A model generated the notes under the pieces. That model worked only from the letters and a program-made list of their open reading frames with translations, had not been told where the DNA came from and searched no databases. Both the position numbers and the translations under genes were made by a program. This document shows positions 35,424-46,989 of a stretch of 64,000 bases of DNA, one piece after another; position 1 is the stretch's first letter; each line of letters starts with the position of its first letter. Location of the stretch: positions 10,564,001 through 10,628,000 of the forward strand of contig JAWHQI010000005.1 in the NCBI GenBank assembly GCA_033032865.1, in the 5' to 3' direction. Source of the DNA: Dactylorhiza incarnata. Its lineage: Eukaryota > Streptophyta > Magnoliopsida > Asparagales > Orchidaceae.

Positions 35424-36149
35424 TGTATAACCCCGATATTCGCCAGGCAAAGAGACGGTCTAAAGAAGGCAATGGAACGGAGCTCGTTGAAGGGCGAGCG
35501 AGAAGGGTAGGTTGGCGAGACAGGCGGTCGTTGAAGCCAAAGGGACTCACGCAAGAGGGGTCGTGAGATCCAGACTTCGCGAGATCGGACCTCGGCAGAA
35601 ACCGCTAGGAGGGAACCAGCGAGGTCCTCGCAGGGCGGTCGCCCTGAAGAGACACCGCGAGCGGGACTCGCGAGGGGGACCGCGAGAGCACCCCACATGA
35701 TGGTTCTCGCAGTTTCTTGCCCATAAGCCGATAGGGTCAAATTACCCTGTCACCCTTGGTGGTCTGCCCTTAGCAGACCCATTTGGGGTGCGGATAGTAA
35801 AACTAAAAGGCGGAATCCGGTTATTAGCAGGCCATACCAGAAAATCTATAAATAGGACCTTAAGGGCACCTTTGGAGAGGACTTTGGACTTCAGCTTCCC
35901 TCTCCTCAGGCTTTTCTTTGGTTAGCATTTCCAGAGATCTCCAAGGTGCCCGAGTCTCAGCTTTGGCTTGGGAGGGGAAGCGCTCAACGATCTTCCGGGT
36001 TAGTGGAGGGACCTCCTCGCTGTGACTAAAGTCTTAGTCAATTTCCTAATCTTTCGTCTACCCTCCTCGAGGGATCAGTAAGGGCTAGCCGCCCCTCATT
36101 TCGGTGAGGGCCCCGAGCTACACAAGAGACCGAGAAATCGATTTCAACA
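35424..36149 (+). repeat. G 5' LTR
   Basis: It spans 726 bases, TGTATAACCCC...ATTTCAACA. It lacks 33 bases present in both 3' LTR copies, lost between two TTAGC repeats at about 35774. TATA box 35846-35854. Confidence 0.92.
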
Positions 36150-36152
36150 TTT

Positions 36153-36166
36153 TGGTGCGGTGAGCG
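36153..36166 (+). other. Primer binding site of G
   Basis: TGGTGCGGTGAGCG starts three bases after the LTR end, the right position for a primer site. I could not match it to a tRNA by eye. Confidence 0.6.
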
Positions 36167-36205
36167 TGGAGCGCGGCTGGTTCAAGAAAGTTCCAGAGAA
36201 AGGTT

Positions 36206-37276
36206 ATGGCGGGAGATGAAGAGCAAGGCGAGGAGTTCGGCGAGACACCCCAGGTGGCGATGGCCAGGATGCTCGCAGATTTCAGAAAGGAGGTGCTCGA
36301 CACCTTGGGGTTTACGGTCACAGCTCTGCGAAACGAGTTTGCAACCCCAACACCTCAGGTGACCCCTCCCCCAATGACGGTTGGCGAGAATGCCCCGGGG
36401 GGAAGGGCTGGAAAAGAAGTTGTCGTTGGATCAGGACAGGACAGGGAGGGGCGAGTGTTGTTCGCCAGTCCAGCAAGCCCAAGGCCGGCGAGCTCCGCGT
36501 CGGCTAGCGCTGGGCCGGCGAGCTCAGTGCCCACAAGCTCTATCCCAGCGAGCGCAACGCAGGCGAGCGTACGCCAAGAGGATGCGGCGATGATCGGGGT
36601 GGTTCAGGCGAGCGCCGCCCTCGCGAGTGCAGTCCCAGCGAGCTCAAGCCTAGCGAGAGAGCTTGGGGGGCGAGTGGAGCCAGAAAGAGTGGCAGGAGGG
36701 GGAAGCCCCTTTTGCGAGCTGGTGCATTCCGCGCCCGTCCCAGGGGGGTTTGGAGAGTGGGACCAGGTGTACTACAATGGTAGGGATGACCCTGTCCAGC
36801 ACCTGCAGAGTTTCGAAGAGTCGGTCTCCATCAGGACGATGTCAGATGCCTTCAAGTGTCGGCTCTTTGCCGTCACCCTCAAGGAGAAGGCCAGGGACTG
36901 GTTCCATCAGCTCCCTGCAGGATCAATCTACGCGTTCGAGGATTTGCGCCGAAGTTTTTTGCTGAGGTTCTCGACCTAAAAAAAGAGGAAGAAGGACGCT
37001 GATTCCCTCTTCAAAGTGAAGCAGGAACCCAGGGAGTCGTTGGCTCAATATGCCGATCGGTTCCAGGAGGAAGTGCAGCTCACTCAGGAGATGCCTGGGT
37101 TTTCACTCCAACTCGCATTCACGATCGGGTTGAAAAAGAGTTTCTTCAAGATGGCGTTGAAGAGAAAAGCCCCCGTCTCCTATGAAGAGATGATGGAGAG
37201 GGTGTCGGAGGAAGTCGCGAGTGAGGAAGCCAACCCGGAGCTCACCAAGAGTCTAGCAAAGCTCAGTGAGCCGTAG
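36206..37276 (+). pseudogene. gag: G gag
   Basis: The ATG at 36206 (MAGDEEQGEEF) starts a frame that runs on into pol. A stretch at about 36470-36660 is Ala/Ser/Pro-rich and is built at DNA level from repeated GCGAG(C) words. Then comes a retrotransposon gag domain: YYNGRDDPVQHLQSFE, FAVTLKEKARDWFHQLP, FEDLRRSFLLRF, ESLAQYADRFQEEV. TAA at 36977 and TAG at 37274 break it. The downstream linker is Gly/Arg-rich. Gag would build the particle. Confidence 0.85.
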
Positions 37277-38140
37277 GTGAGGCAGCATGAGGTCAGGAGA
37301 AGGGAAGAGCCCCGGGCCCCAGAGGGGGGATGGAGGCCGCAAGGTGGAGGATTGCAAGGGCAGGGAAGGGGTTACGGCCCAGGAAGGGGTAACCATGTCG
37401 GAGGTCAATGCAGGCCCCCCCAGTTAGGGTGGAGGCAGGGTCCGATGCAAATGCCTCCCCCTCCCCAACAGGCCATGGCAATTGAACGGGGAAGAGGAAG
37501 AGGAAGGGGAAGGAGAGGAGAGGTGGAAACGGCAACCGCTAGGAGGAGAAGGAATAGGGTGGCAGAGGCCGATGCAGGTGAGGTGACGTTGCCATATTGT
37601 ATCTTCCATGATGAGGAAGCTCACTCAACGGACACCTACCCGGAGTTCCTGGAAGTGAAGAGGGGCAGAGTGCCCGCGCCACAGCAGCTGCAGCCAGTGA
37701 GGATTGTGGAGGTCGAACCTCGAGAGGAGGATGAGGAAAGGTGTGAGGATAGAGCCGATATGGGAAGTAGAGGAGGGATCGGGGTGATCCATGGGGGGGT
37801 AGGGGTGGAGGCGACCCGCAAGGCTAGCCTCCATACCATCTACCGTCGGAGCGTGGCTTCAACCTCCACCGCTCCGTCCCGGGCCGAAAAAATCATTTTC
37901 ACCCAGAAGGACATGCCAGACTATGAGGACCCATTCTGCGACGGGCTGGTCATTCAGACGGCGATCGAGAACTTCACCGTCTCCCGAATCCTAGTGGACA
38001 ACGGAAGTTCGGTCAACGTCATCTTCAAGAAGGCGTTTGACAAGATGGAGGTGGATCCCAGAAGGGTGCTGGCCTCGGATGGCCCTCTGTTTTGATTCTC
38101 GGGGGAGAGGAAAGAAGTAGAAGGGGGAGTAGGACTTCAC
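37277..38140 (+). pseudogene. pol: G gag-pol linker and protease
   Basis: It is in the same frame as gag. It opens with a Gly/Arg/Gln-rich nucleic-acid-binding-like region (about 37300-37550). No full zinc knuckle is seen; CIFHDEEAHSTDTYP at about 37600 looks like its worn remnant. Then comes an aspartic protease with the active-site motif LVDNGSSVNVIF near 37995. TGA at 38093 interrupts it and the protease C-terminus follows (FGWPLISEFR). Confidence 0.78.
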
Positions 38141-40033
38141 GTGACCCTGGGTGGGCAGTCCAGGAACTGCCGTTTCGTCATAGTGGACGCTCCAAGCAGC
38201 TACAGCGCCATCTTCGGATGGCCACTCATCAGCGAGTTCCGCTGTGTCCCCTCCAACTTTCATCAATGCCTTAAGTTCAACGATGGAGGAGTTCAGGTGC
38301 GGATCAGGGGGGATCCCAAGGTGGCAAGGCAGTGCTACGTGACAACTGTCAACACCATCTCCTGGATGGGAGAAGCGGAGGAGTGGGATAAGATGATGGA
38401 GGAGGCGGCCGAAGCCGGAGGTAAGGAGATAGTCGAGGAGAAGTTGGAGGGGGATGAAGTCCATGCCCAGGAAGGGGTAGCTGAGGGACCCCGGGCGGAA
38501 AGAGAGGAAGAGGAAGAGAAGGCCCTGGAGGGAGGGGTGGAGGAGCTGATGGTAGTAGAGATGGAGGTCGAGGAAGGAACCCAGGCTCTCGCTTGTACCG
38601 AGGAGGAGAGGGCTTGGGGAGAGCAGTCCCGGTTGGAGGCTATGGACGAGGTCGTGGAGCTCAAGGTCACCACCCGGCTAGGGGTGGTAGAGAAGGTCCG
38701 GTTCAGCAGAGGACTCATCCCGGAAGATCAAGCGGAGATCCTGGCATGCGTGCAGAAGAACATAGACGTCTTCGCTTGGAGAGCCGCAGAAATGCCCGGG
38801 ATCGACGCGGATGTGGCCTGCCATCGCCTCAACCTCGACCCCAGCACCCGTCCTATCCGCCAGAAGAAAAGGGCCACCGCTGACAAGCTAGAAGGGCCCA
38901 TCCGCGAGGAGGTGAGCAAGCTCCTACAGGCAGACTTTGTAACGGAGATCCAGTATCCAGGCTGGGTCTCCAACGTCGTTATGGTAAAGAAGGGAGGAGG
39001 TAAATGGAGGATGTGTATCGACTTTTCTTTACTTAATAAATCATGCCCTAAGGATTGTTACCCCCTGCCTAGAATCGACGCGCTGGTTGACTCAGCCGTC
39101 GATTTTCCTGTGATGTCTTTCTTAGATGCTTTTTCAGGTTACCATCAAATCCGCATGCACCCCCCGGACATCAAGGATGTCTCCTTCATCACGGGGGATG
39201 GATGCTACTGTTATAAGATGATGCCGTTCGGGCTCAATAATGCAGGTGCCACATACCAAAGGATTATGGACAGAGTCTTCCGCGAGTAGATGGGAAGAAA
39301 CTTGGAGGTTTATGTTGACGACCTCATGGTAAAGAGCCGAGACCTTGGGTCTCACCTCCGAGACCTTGAGGAGACGTTCGGGACCCTGCGGCGCTAGAAG
39401 ATGAAACTCAGCCCCTTGAAATGTGTCTTCGGGGCGAGCCGAGGAAAGTTCCTGGGCCACTTACTCACCCCCGCAGGAGTAGAGCCTAACCCGGACAAGG
39501 TTAAGGCGGTAATGGAGTTAGGATCACCGAGGAATCCGAAGAAAGTTCAGAGCCTTACAGGGAAGTTGGCTGGGCTCAGCAGGTTCCTCTCCAAGGCGGG
39601 GGAAAAGTGTGCGCCTTTCTTCAAGGTGCTACGGGGCAACAAGAAGTTTGAGTGGACCTCGGAATGCGAAGAGGCCTTCCAGGCTCTGAAAGAACAACTC
39701 ACCCAGACCCCTCTGCTCCAGGGGCCGAGGCCAGGAGAAGACCTATCTTTGTATCTGGGGGTAGGGTCCAAAGTAGTAAGTTCCGTGTTGATCCGGGAGG
39801 AGAGGAAGAAACAGTTCTCTATCTACTACGTCAGCCGAGTGCTGAAGAAGGCAGAGCTCCGGTACCCAATCCTGGAAAAGTTAGCCTTCGCATTGGTGGT
39901 GTCGGCTCGGAGGCTCCGACCTTACTACCAAGCCCATTCAATCAAGGTAGTGATGGACCACCCGCTCCGTAAAATTATGGAGGGGGGTGGAGCACTCGGG
40001 AAGGTTGGCAAAGTGGTCCGTGTAGATAAGTGA
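38141..40033 (+). pseudogene. pol: G reverse transcriptase and first RNase H
   Basis: Acidic linker to about 38640, then reverse transcriptase: QKKRATADKLEGPIREEV, GGGKWRMCIDFSLLNKSCPKD, YHQIRMHPPD, MPFGLNNAGATYQR and the catalytic YVDD at about 39314. The connection domain follows (FLGHLLTPAGVEPNPDK), then RNase H (SVLIREERKKQFSIYYVSRVL, ELRYPILEKLAFALV). Stops: TAG at 39287, where related enzymes have Gln, and TAG near 39396. A frameshift in a G run at about 39980 displaces the end. Frame and active sites are otherwise preserved. Confidence 0.88.
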
Positions 40034-40700
40034 ATTCAATATCACGTTCGTGCCCAGGACGTCCATTAGGGCTCAGGCGGTGGCAGACTTCATGGCCGAC
40101 TACGCGGCCGAGGTGGGGGAGCACGAGAAACCCCCCCCCCCCCCCCCCCCCCCCCCCAGAGACATGGAAGATGTTGGTGGACGGAGCGTCGGGAAAATAC
40201 TCTTATGGAGGGGGGATTGTCCTGGTAAGTCCTCAGGGAACTCGGATTGAGCAGGCCTTAAACATCCATTTCCCAATTACCAACAACCAGCTGAGTACGA
40301 GGCAGTGATAGCGGGCCTTCGGCTGGCCCGGGAACTAGGGGTGCAGGACGTGGAGGTCTCCACGGACTCCATGGTAGTAGCATGCCAAATCAAGGGAGAG
40401 TTTGAAGCGAAGGACCCGACCCTCCTGCTATACCTGGAGAAGGTTAAGGGGGTCATCGGGCAGTTCTGCACCTTCTCCATCAGACACGTGCCAAGAGAGG
40501 AGAGCACCCAGGCGGATCTCCTAGCCAAGTTCGGTCCCCGAGCGGGAGGGACGACTTCGGAACTCTTCCGGCCTTCCATCGAGGAAGGAGAGTTGATAGA
40601 GGTGGATCGACAAGCCTCGTGGATGGATCCGTTCATCACCTTCCTGTCCTCCGGGCAGTTCCCTGAAGGAGACGTGGACAAAGGCGCTTCAGGTATAAGT
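40034..40700 (+). pseudogene. pol: G second RNase H (archaeal-like)
   Basis: After VPRTSIRAQAVADFMADY comes a homopolymer of 27 C (40131-40157) that encodes Pro and blurs the frame. The second RNase H then runs: WKMLVDGASGKYSYGGGIVL with its first Asp, then TNNQ, LARELGVQDVEVSTDSMVV with a further Asp, and HVPREESTQADLLAK. A one-base change near 40300 splits it between two frames. Dual RNase H is a hallmark of the Tat lineage. Its role there is thought to be primer or template processing; this is family knowledge. Confidence 0.8.
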
Positions 40701-41872
40701 CTGCTTATTACTCCTTGCATGCAGGAGGGCTATACAGGAAAAATCTCTCGGGACTTCTGGCCCGTTGTATTTCTGAGGAGGAGGTTCCGAGAGTCTTGGA
40801 AGAAATCCACTCTGGGGAGTGCGGCAGTCACTCCGGGAGTCGGACCCTGGAAGGGAGGGTGTTGAGGCAAGGCTACTTCTGGCCCACTCTCAGCAAGGAT
40901 GCGGCATAGTTCACGAGGAAGTGTCCGAAGTGCCAGCTCTATGCTCCGCTCCAACTCCTCCCGGCTCAAAGGCTCCGGACCATCACGGCTCCCTGGCCCT
41001 TCGCCATATGGGGGTTGGACCTGGTCAGTCCCTTCCCCCAAGCTAGCGGCCAGAGGAAATTCCTGCTGGTCATGATCGACTACTTCTCCAAGTGGGTAGA
41101 GGTGAAAGCACTCGCTAAGGTAACATCCCAGGTGGTAAGGAATTTTGTGTGGGGAGAGATAATTTGCAGGCACGGGCTACCTCTAGCTATAGTAATGGAC
41201 AATGGGCCGCAGTTTGCTAGTGATGAGTTTGTTGGCTTCTGCACTCAGCTCGGCATTGACCTCAGGTTCGCGTCGGTCCACCACCCGAGGAGCAATGGGC
41301 AGGTCGAGGCGGCGAACAAAATAATCATTAACCTATTAAAAAAGAAAGTGGAGAATCTTTGGGGAAACTGGGTAGAACAGCTACCCTCCGTCCTCTGGGC
41401 CATGAGGACTACTCCGAACACCGCCACCGGAGAGACTCCGTTCAAGCTCTCTCACGGGTCTGAGGCCGTTCTCCCCATAGAGTTTGAGGTAAAGACCCCC
41501 CGGGTGATCGCTGCGAGCGAGGGGGATGAAGAGTGGCTAGAAGATAACAATGCAGAGCAGAGGCTATCTTTGGATCTGGTGAAAGAACTCCAGGATTTGT
41601 CCACCATCAGGCAGGAAGAGGTCAAACGGCGGATGGCTCGATATTTTGGAAAACATATCCGGATCAAGCACTTTCAGAAAGGAGACCTAGTCCTGAAGAA
41701 GGTCGATGCGGCCGGCAGAGGGGCCGCGATGGGTAAGCTTAACCCCAACTGGGAGGGTCCATATATTATAAGCGAGGTGCTCAAGTCAGGGGGGTATCAT
41801 CTCCAGGATGTGGAGGGGGTGCCTCTCGACCGAGCCCGGAGTGGGGATGATTTGAAACGATTTTACCCTTGA
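40701..41872 (+). pseudogene. pol: G integrase
   Basis: The zinc-binding part has His residues in EIHSGECGSHSGSRTLEG and Cys residues in FTRKCPKCQ, with a TAG at 40907 between them. The catalytic core has Asp in GLDLVSPFPQ, Asp in IVMDNGPQFASDEF and Glu in HPRSNGQVEAANK. The C-terminus has the GPYIISEVLKSGGYHLQD fold and ends at 41872. No chromodomain is seen, as expected for the Tat group. From 41015 to the end the frame is open. Confidence 0.9.
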
Positions 41873-41950
41873 AAGCTTTATTCTGTAGTTTACTAAATGT
41901 CTTACTCCTTTTTGTGATGCTTACAACTACTGTCATGTCGGAGTGACGAA

Positions 41951-42823
41951 GGTTGGATATGTTGGTGCTGGAATGCCCCAGATCAATTCCGCTCCCGGGC
42001 TCTCACCTAGACGGGGGTTCAGGTTGATCTTTGGAGAGGCTGGCAAGGTTGGATATGTTGGTGCTGGAATGCCCCAGATCGATTCCGCTCCCGGACTCTC
42101 ACCCAGACGGGGGGTCCATGTTGATCTCTGGAGAGGCTGGCAAGGTTGGATATGTTGGTGCTGGAATGCCCCAGATCGATTCCGCTCCCGGGCTCTCACC
42201 CAGACGGGGGGTTCAGGTTGATCTCTGGAGAGGCTAGCAAGGTTGGATATGTTGGTGCTGGAATGCCCCAGATCGATTCCGCTCCCGGGCTCTCACCCAG
42301 ACGGGGGGTTCAGGTTGATCTCTGGAGAGGCCGGCAAGGTTGGATATATTGGTGCTGGAATGCCCCAGATCGATTCCGCTCCCGGGCTCTCACCCAGACG
42401 GGGGGTTCAGGTTGATCTCTGGAGAGGCTGGCAAGGTTGGATATGTTAGTGCTGGAATGTCCCAGATCGATTCCGCTCCCGGGCTCTCACCCAGACAGGG
42501 GGTTCAGGTTGATCACTGGAGAGGCTGGCAAGGTTGGATATGTTGGTGTTGGAATGCCCCAGATCGATTCCGCTCCCGGGCTCTCACCCAGACGGGGGGT
42601 TCAGGTTGATCTCTATAGAGGCTGGCAAGGTTGGATATGGTGGTGCTGGAATGCGCAAGATCGATTCCGCTCCCGGGCTCTCACCTAGACGGGGGGTTCA
42701 GGTTGATCTCTGGAGAGGCTGGTAAGGTTGGATATGTTGGTGCTGGAATGCCCCAGATTGATTCCGCTCCCGGGCTCTCACCTAGACAAGGGGTTCTGTT
42801 GATCTCTGGAGAGGCTGGCAAGG
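41951..42823 (+). repeat. 97-base tandem array (nine units) in G 3' region
   Basis: Nine head-to-tail units of about 97 bases. Each contains GGTTGGATATGTTGGTGCTG, CCCCAGATCGATTCCGCTCC and GTTGATCTCTGGAGAGGC. Units start near 41951, 42048, 42145, 42242, 42339, 42436, 42533, 42630 and 42727. The unit length is not a multiple of three, so the open frames running through it are not genes. Arrays between integrase and the 3' LTR are known in Tat elements and can seed satellite DNA. Confidence 0.92.
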
Positions 42824-43362
42824 ATGACAGGTCTTCATACTGGAAGGTTCCGTCTTGCTCGGCGGGCAGGCCCGCTCGGCAAAGAGAGATTTCGCACGAT
42901 ACTATGAGAGTGGCGAGAATCAATCTTATGTGATTCAGAACATCCAGTCCTCGGCAGAAAGGGTGCCTGTTCCGGGCAAGAGGCGAGCTCTCGCCAAGAG
43001 AAAAAAATGCCTTGCGAAACCTAGAGAAAATACGCGTGACTAAAAGGATAGTAACTAAGGCGAATGGCGAAAGGCCAGGGCAGCCGAAAAGGTCCCGCAC
43101 TCGTCTATTCGACAACGTAAAACGCGAGAGCGGTTATTGTGGGAGCTCGACAACATAAAACGCGAGAACGGTCATCACGGGAGTGGCCTGCATATAGGTA
43201 AACATCGAGATAAGCAGGAACGAGATATCAATGCAGAAAACAATACAAAGAAAGGAGCGAGCACAACACAGCAAAAAATATGTATTCATTCCTTTTAAAA
43301 GTCTGATTTACACAAAGCGGCGATTTCGCCAGCCAAAAAACGAAATCGAACAAATTAAAGCC
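42824..43362 (+). other. Non-coding stretch between array and antisense gene 2
   Basis: No gene is seen. It contains two copies of a roughly 38-base unit (near 43110 and 43148: GACAAC(G/A)TAAAACGCGAGA), plus several GCGAGA words. The 3' untranslated region of antisense gene 2 would lie here. Confidence 0.6.
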
Positions 43363-45165
43363 TCACTGGTCGCTCGCGGACACCTCCCCGTCGTCGCTGC
43401 TCTTCACTGGCGAAAGTGGGTGGAAGAGCTCAGGTACGATATCTTCCAGGTCCAGATCGGCGGCGTCGGCGGTTAAGAGGCCAAACGCCTTTATCATCTG
43501 GAAGATGTAGCGAGCCGAATCCGTAGACTCCAAGCGAACTTCTTCGTTTCGCACTCGCCGCTCTTCCTTCAGACGGCGAGGGAGGAAGTCTAACTCACCA
43601 CCCTGCCCATGCGGCGAGCAGTTTCTCCTTCAACTGCGTGTTCTCGGCAAGGAGCCCCTGATAGAGCCTCGCGAGCTCCACGTTCTGAAGCTCCACCTGT
43701 AAGCAACGCCTCCCCGTCATATGGGCAAGCTCGGCAGAGCGCAACTGCGATCTCGTGCTTTCGAAAGGGAGGGTTCTCGCGGTCTCATCCTTATAAGACC
43801 CCGCGTCCTCGCGCCCATAGAGAGCTAACGAGAGGTCGAAGGCGTGACCGCTGACGGTCTCCTTCTTCACCCAGGAGGGAAGGATGCTGGAGATGTCCAC
43901 CCGGTTGGTCTCCGGATTCCAGTTAACCAGGAGCTCGCCGGTCTCATCGCGACGCCTCTTGCCGAGTCCGAAATTGTAGTGGTTGACGGGGATTGGCAGG
44001 ACGGAAGTTCTGGAAACCTCCTGGCAGGGCTCGTCATCCTCACCCCCTGCGGAGAGGGCGGTGAGGTCGAACTCGTCGAAAGATGCCTCGCGGGGCTCCT
44101 TTCCTTTCGAGGAGGAGAGCGAGATCCCGCTCGTCTTACTCTTCTTCTTTTGCGGAGACATTGGGGGAACGACATGACCCCCAGGGGCTCCCGATCTCTT
44201 GCGAGAAGAGGGCTCACCCGGAGAAGAGGTGCCTCGGCAAGCCTCCGCCCCCATGGTCGCGAGAGTCAGGGTAGCGTCAGTTTTACGATTGCTCGCGTAG
44301 GGTGGATGGATAGGAAGATCCCGCTCGCCTAAAAATAGTGGAAGTGTCAATAAGTACGGGTACCGGAAAAGGGAGAGGGGGTTTGATGATGGAGCGAGAT
44401 CTTTTACCTTCCCCTGCGAGTACGGGAAGAAGCTTGTCGACGTTGCGGCGGAGATGGACGACCTCGAAGTTCTTCTTGCAGAAGAACTGGTAGAGAAGGG
44501 CGTTGTGACCTCTGAGAGCGGCGGGTCGGTAGGTGGTCTCGCCGTGCTGGACTGGCGAGAACGGGATATTTCCGGAGTTCCCCTTGACGAGAAGGAACTT
44601 CTGCGCCCAGAAGTGGGCTTTGTTGACGGTCTCGTCCACCTTAGGACCTGAGCCCACGAAGTAGGCTGTCCCCTCGTTGAAGGCGCGGAACGAGAACAAC
44701 TTCCGAAAGACCGGGAGGCTGAACTCGATGCGCTCCTCGCGAAGGAAGCATGTGAAAGAAATGATCACCGCCATGGCGTTAGGGGTTAGCTGGCCCGGAA
44801 CAACGCCATAGTGCTTGAACACCTGACGAGCGGCAAGAAGATCAGGATTAATTTGCATGATAAGCGAGACTAGACCGACACAGAATAAGAAACGAGCGAG
44901 AACGATCATACCTGGCGAACTTCCGGCCATAGTGGAAAACGCAGGCCGACCGCGAAGTGGGCGGTAGGGATGGCCAGCTCGCCGGCACGCGGGTCGTTGA
45001 TCACGTCATCCTCGCTTGGACGACGTGCCTCGAATGGGGGGTGATATAGTCGGCAACCGCGCGAAGATACTCCTCGTCGGTCAAGTTATAGTGGTAGAAA
45101 GTGTGCTCGGTGAAAGCCTTCGCAATCTTACGCCGACCATCCGATTTATGAGCATCGCCACCCAT
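43363..45165 (-). pseudogene. Antisense gene 2 of G (Transposase_28-like), three exons
   Basis: Exons are inferred at 45165-44912, 44822-44408 and 44328-43363, with GT-AG introns of 89 and 79 bases. The junctions match those of the left copy. Exons 1-2 hold the Transposase_28-like region (LPLWPEVRQ joined to VFKHYGVVPGQLTPNAMA). Later parts are a basic PQKKKSKTSG region and a coiled coil (LQNVELARLYQGLLAENTQLKEKLL). The acidic end is SDDGEVSASDQ. Damage: 6 G at about 45037, against 13 in the left copy, shifts exon 1, and another one-base shift lies near 43600. Exon 2 is open here but has a stop in the left copy. An acceptor-like TTTCTCGCAG lies just upstream of the ATG, so a further leader exon is possible. 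Function unknown. Confidence 0.72.
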
Positions 45166-45619
45166 CCTTATAACCTGCGAGAAAGAAAGTAGGGCGAGAC
45201 CGGGAAGGAGAGAGAGCTCTGAAGCGGGGCAGGAAGAAGTTTGACAGTAAATGCGGTGGTTGACTCAGTTATGGCCTCCTATTTATAGACAAAACAAAAG
45301 GGCGTGAAGAAGTCCAAACGCCGGCGGGCACGGGCAGCAGGAAAAAACATCACATCATGTCCGCGGGAGAGAAAAACCTGCGGGGTTAGCACAAACAACA
45401 CCTCGCGAGATGTATTCGGCGAGAACAGAAGGTCCCCAAGAACACAACATAACAAATAAAACAGAGGTATTAGAAGCAAGCGAGAATTAATAAAAGCTAG
45501 TGGTACTTATGATCAAAAGAGAGAAAAGCCAACGAGTGGCCGATGCGCGAGTCACGAGTCGTAACGAGATTGTTTAACAACAACGACATCCATTACAAAT
45601 AAATCCACGACATAACAGT

Positions 45620-46794
45620 TAGCGAGAATCATGGGGTAGCCATTTCCACCTACCCTTACCCCGCGACCCGGATCTCGGCGGTACCCTGGAGTTCTAGTAC
45701 TCCTCCTCCAATCGACCCTCCCTGTCCGGAGGTAGGCGTAGTCTCTCATCCTAGCTATATAAACCTCCGGCGTCATAGCACTCTCATCCTGGTCACGATG
45801 TCTCGCCTGCCAGAGCCTCGCACATTCTTCCATCAAAACCGCGTTCCTGTCCTCGGCGACTTCTCTGTCTCGCCTCGCCTGCATGTTGAGGTCCATCAGC
45901 ATCCTCCCATGTTTCCTCAGCAAATCCGTGGCTCACTGCTTCAACATCTCAGGGTCTCGCGGATCCCCTAAGAAGTCCTCCACCTGGTCCGGAAGGGGTG
46001 ACATCTCGTCATCGCCCAACTCAGAATCGGTAGGCGGATTTTCGGTATTGTCTGCGAAATATTGCGGAAAGGTCAGATGGCGCGCGTAAGTTCGCGCAGG
46101 ATTTCGGCGAGGTCAGAATGCTTACCAAGCGGGGGACGAGAGGCCGAGGGACGACCCTGGAACACGTTGCCGTAGTGAGGATAGAGAGTTTTGCCCAAGC
46201 CGGTAGGGTAGGCTGCGCTGTTGGTAGGAGGGATCTTCGGCGGCGCAGAGCCCCCGGTCTCCTCGCTCGTCAAGAGCTGAAATCCGGGCTTGTCTATGAT
46301 TTTGTCAGGAGGCAGAAGCGGAGACGGAGGCCGCGATGTCTGGCAGGCCGGAGACTTCACGGGCGAGACTGTAAAAAGTAAGGAACGGAGGTCAGATAGT
46401 TGACAAGAAACATTCTGGCGCGCGAGATTAGGATCGTACCGGTAACATTCTTCCCTGCGAGGTTCATATTCGCCTGCAGGCTTTTGCGAGACCCCTCTGC
46501 GGGTTCTCCAGCGATCTCGCTCGGCAAGGCATCCTCGAGTAGAAATGAATGACAGACAAATTTATTAACGCGAACGGGAGGGGTGGCTCGTACCTTCTCG
46601 TTATGGCGATCGTCGGGGGAGGATTCCAACATCGCGGAATCATCGCCGGTTCGGCGAGCCGCCTTCGCCTTCTTAACTTTCAGCGACACAGCAGGAGGGG
46701 GTCGGTTCATCCAGGCGGGGACCTTGGATGTAGAAGGGAGCCCGCCGGCTCTCACCACCCTCATGCGAGCCTTGATTTCTTCAGTAAGAGGCAT
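45620..46794 (-). pseudogene. Antisense gene 1 of G, four exons
   Basis: Exons at 46794-46594, 46533-46440, 46368-46126 and 46051 to about 45620 correspond one-to-one, with equal lengths for exons 1-3 (201, 94 and 243), to the left copy. The acceptor of intron 1 has lost its C (CTCGAG against CTCGCAG). TGA at 45933-45935 interrupts exon 4 one codon beyond the site of the stop in the left copy. A small deletion near 45735 shifts the end. It lies head-on to gag-pol and begins about 200 bases inside the 3' LTR. A divergent promoter in the LTR or just inside it is likely. The protein family is not recognised. Confidence 0.7.
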
Positions 46795-46972
46795 CTACAG
46801 ACGGCTACAGTATCAGGCAAAGGAAAAAGAAAAGAAGTGGTGGCACACGCAACTGGGGACTCAGGACGATATTTATAACCCAGAGTGGGTCCCAACAAAG
46901 ATTCCCGACAGATCATCAAGTCGCGGGCGAATACCAGGGGTTGGATGATTCTTCGCGAGCACAAATGTCCTC

Positions 46973-46989
46973 GCGAAGAGCGGGGATTG
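46973..46989 (+). other. Polypurine tract of G
   Basis: GCGAAGAGCGGGGATTG directly precedes the 3' LTR start. It is repeated before the G-left LTR at 16990-17006. Confidence 0.65.

Noticed and set aside
36381..36965. Alternative frames over G gag
   Set aside because: They are shadows. The gag domain motifs lie in the frame of 36206.
41951..42823. CRISPR-like direct repeats
   Set aside because: Units are contiguous without unique spacers and lie in a plant retrotransposon. It is a tandem array.
41943..42933. Overlapping open frames of 68-100 residues with repeated peptide
   Set aside because: They come from the 97-base tandem array, whose unit is not a multiple of three. The same peptide appears in successive frames, so they are not genes.
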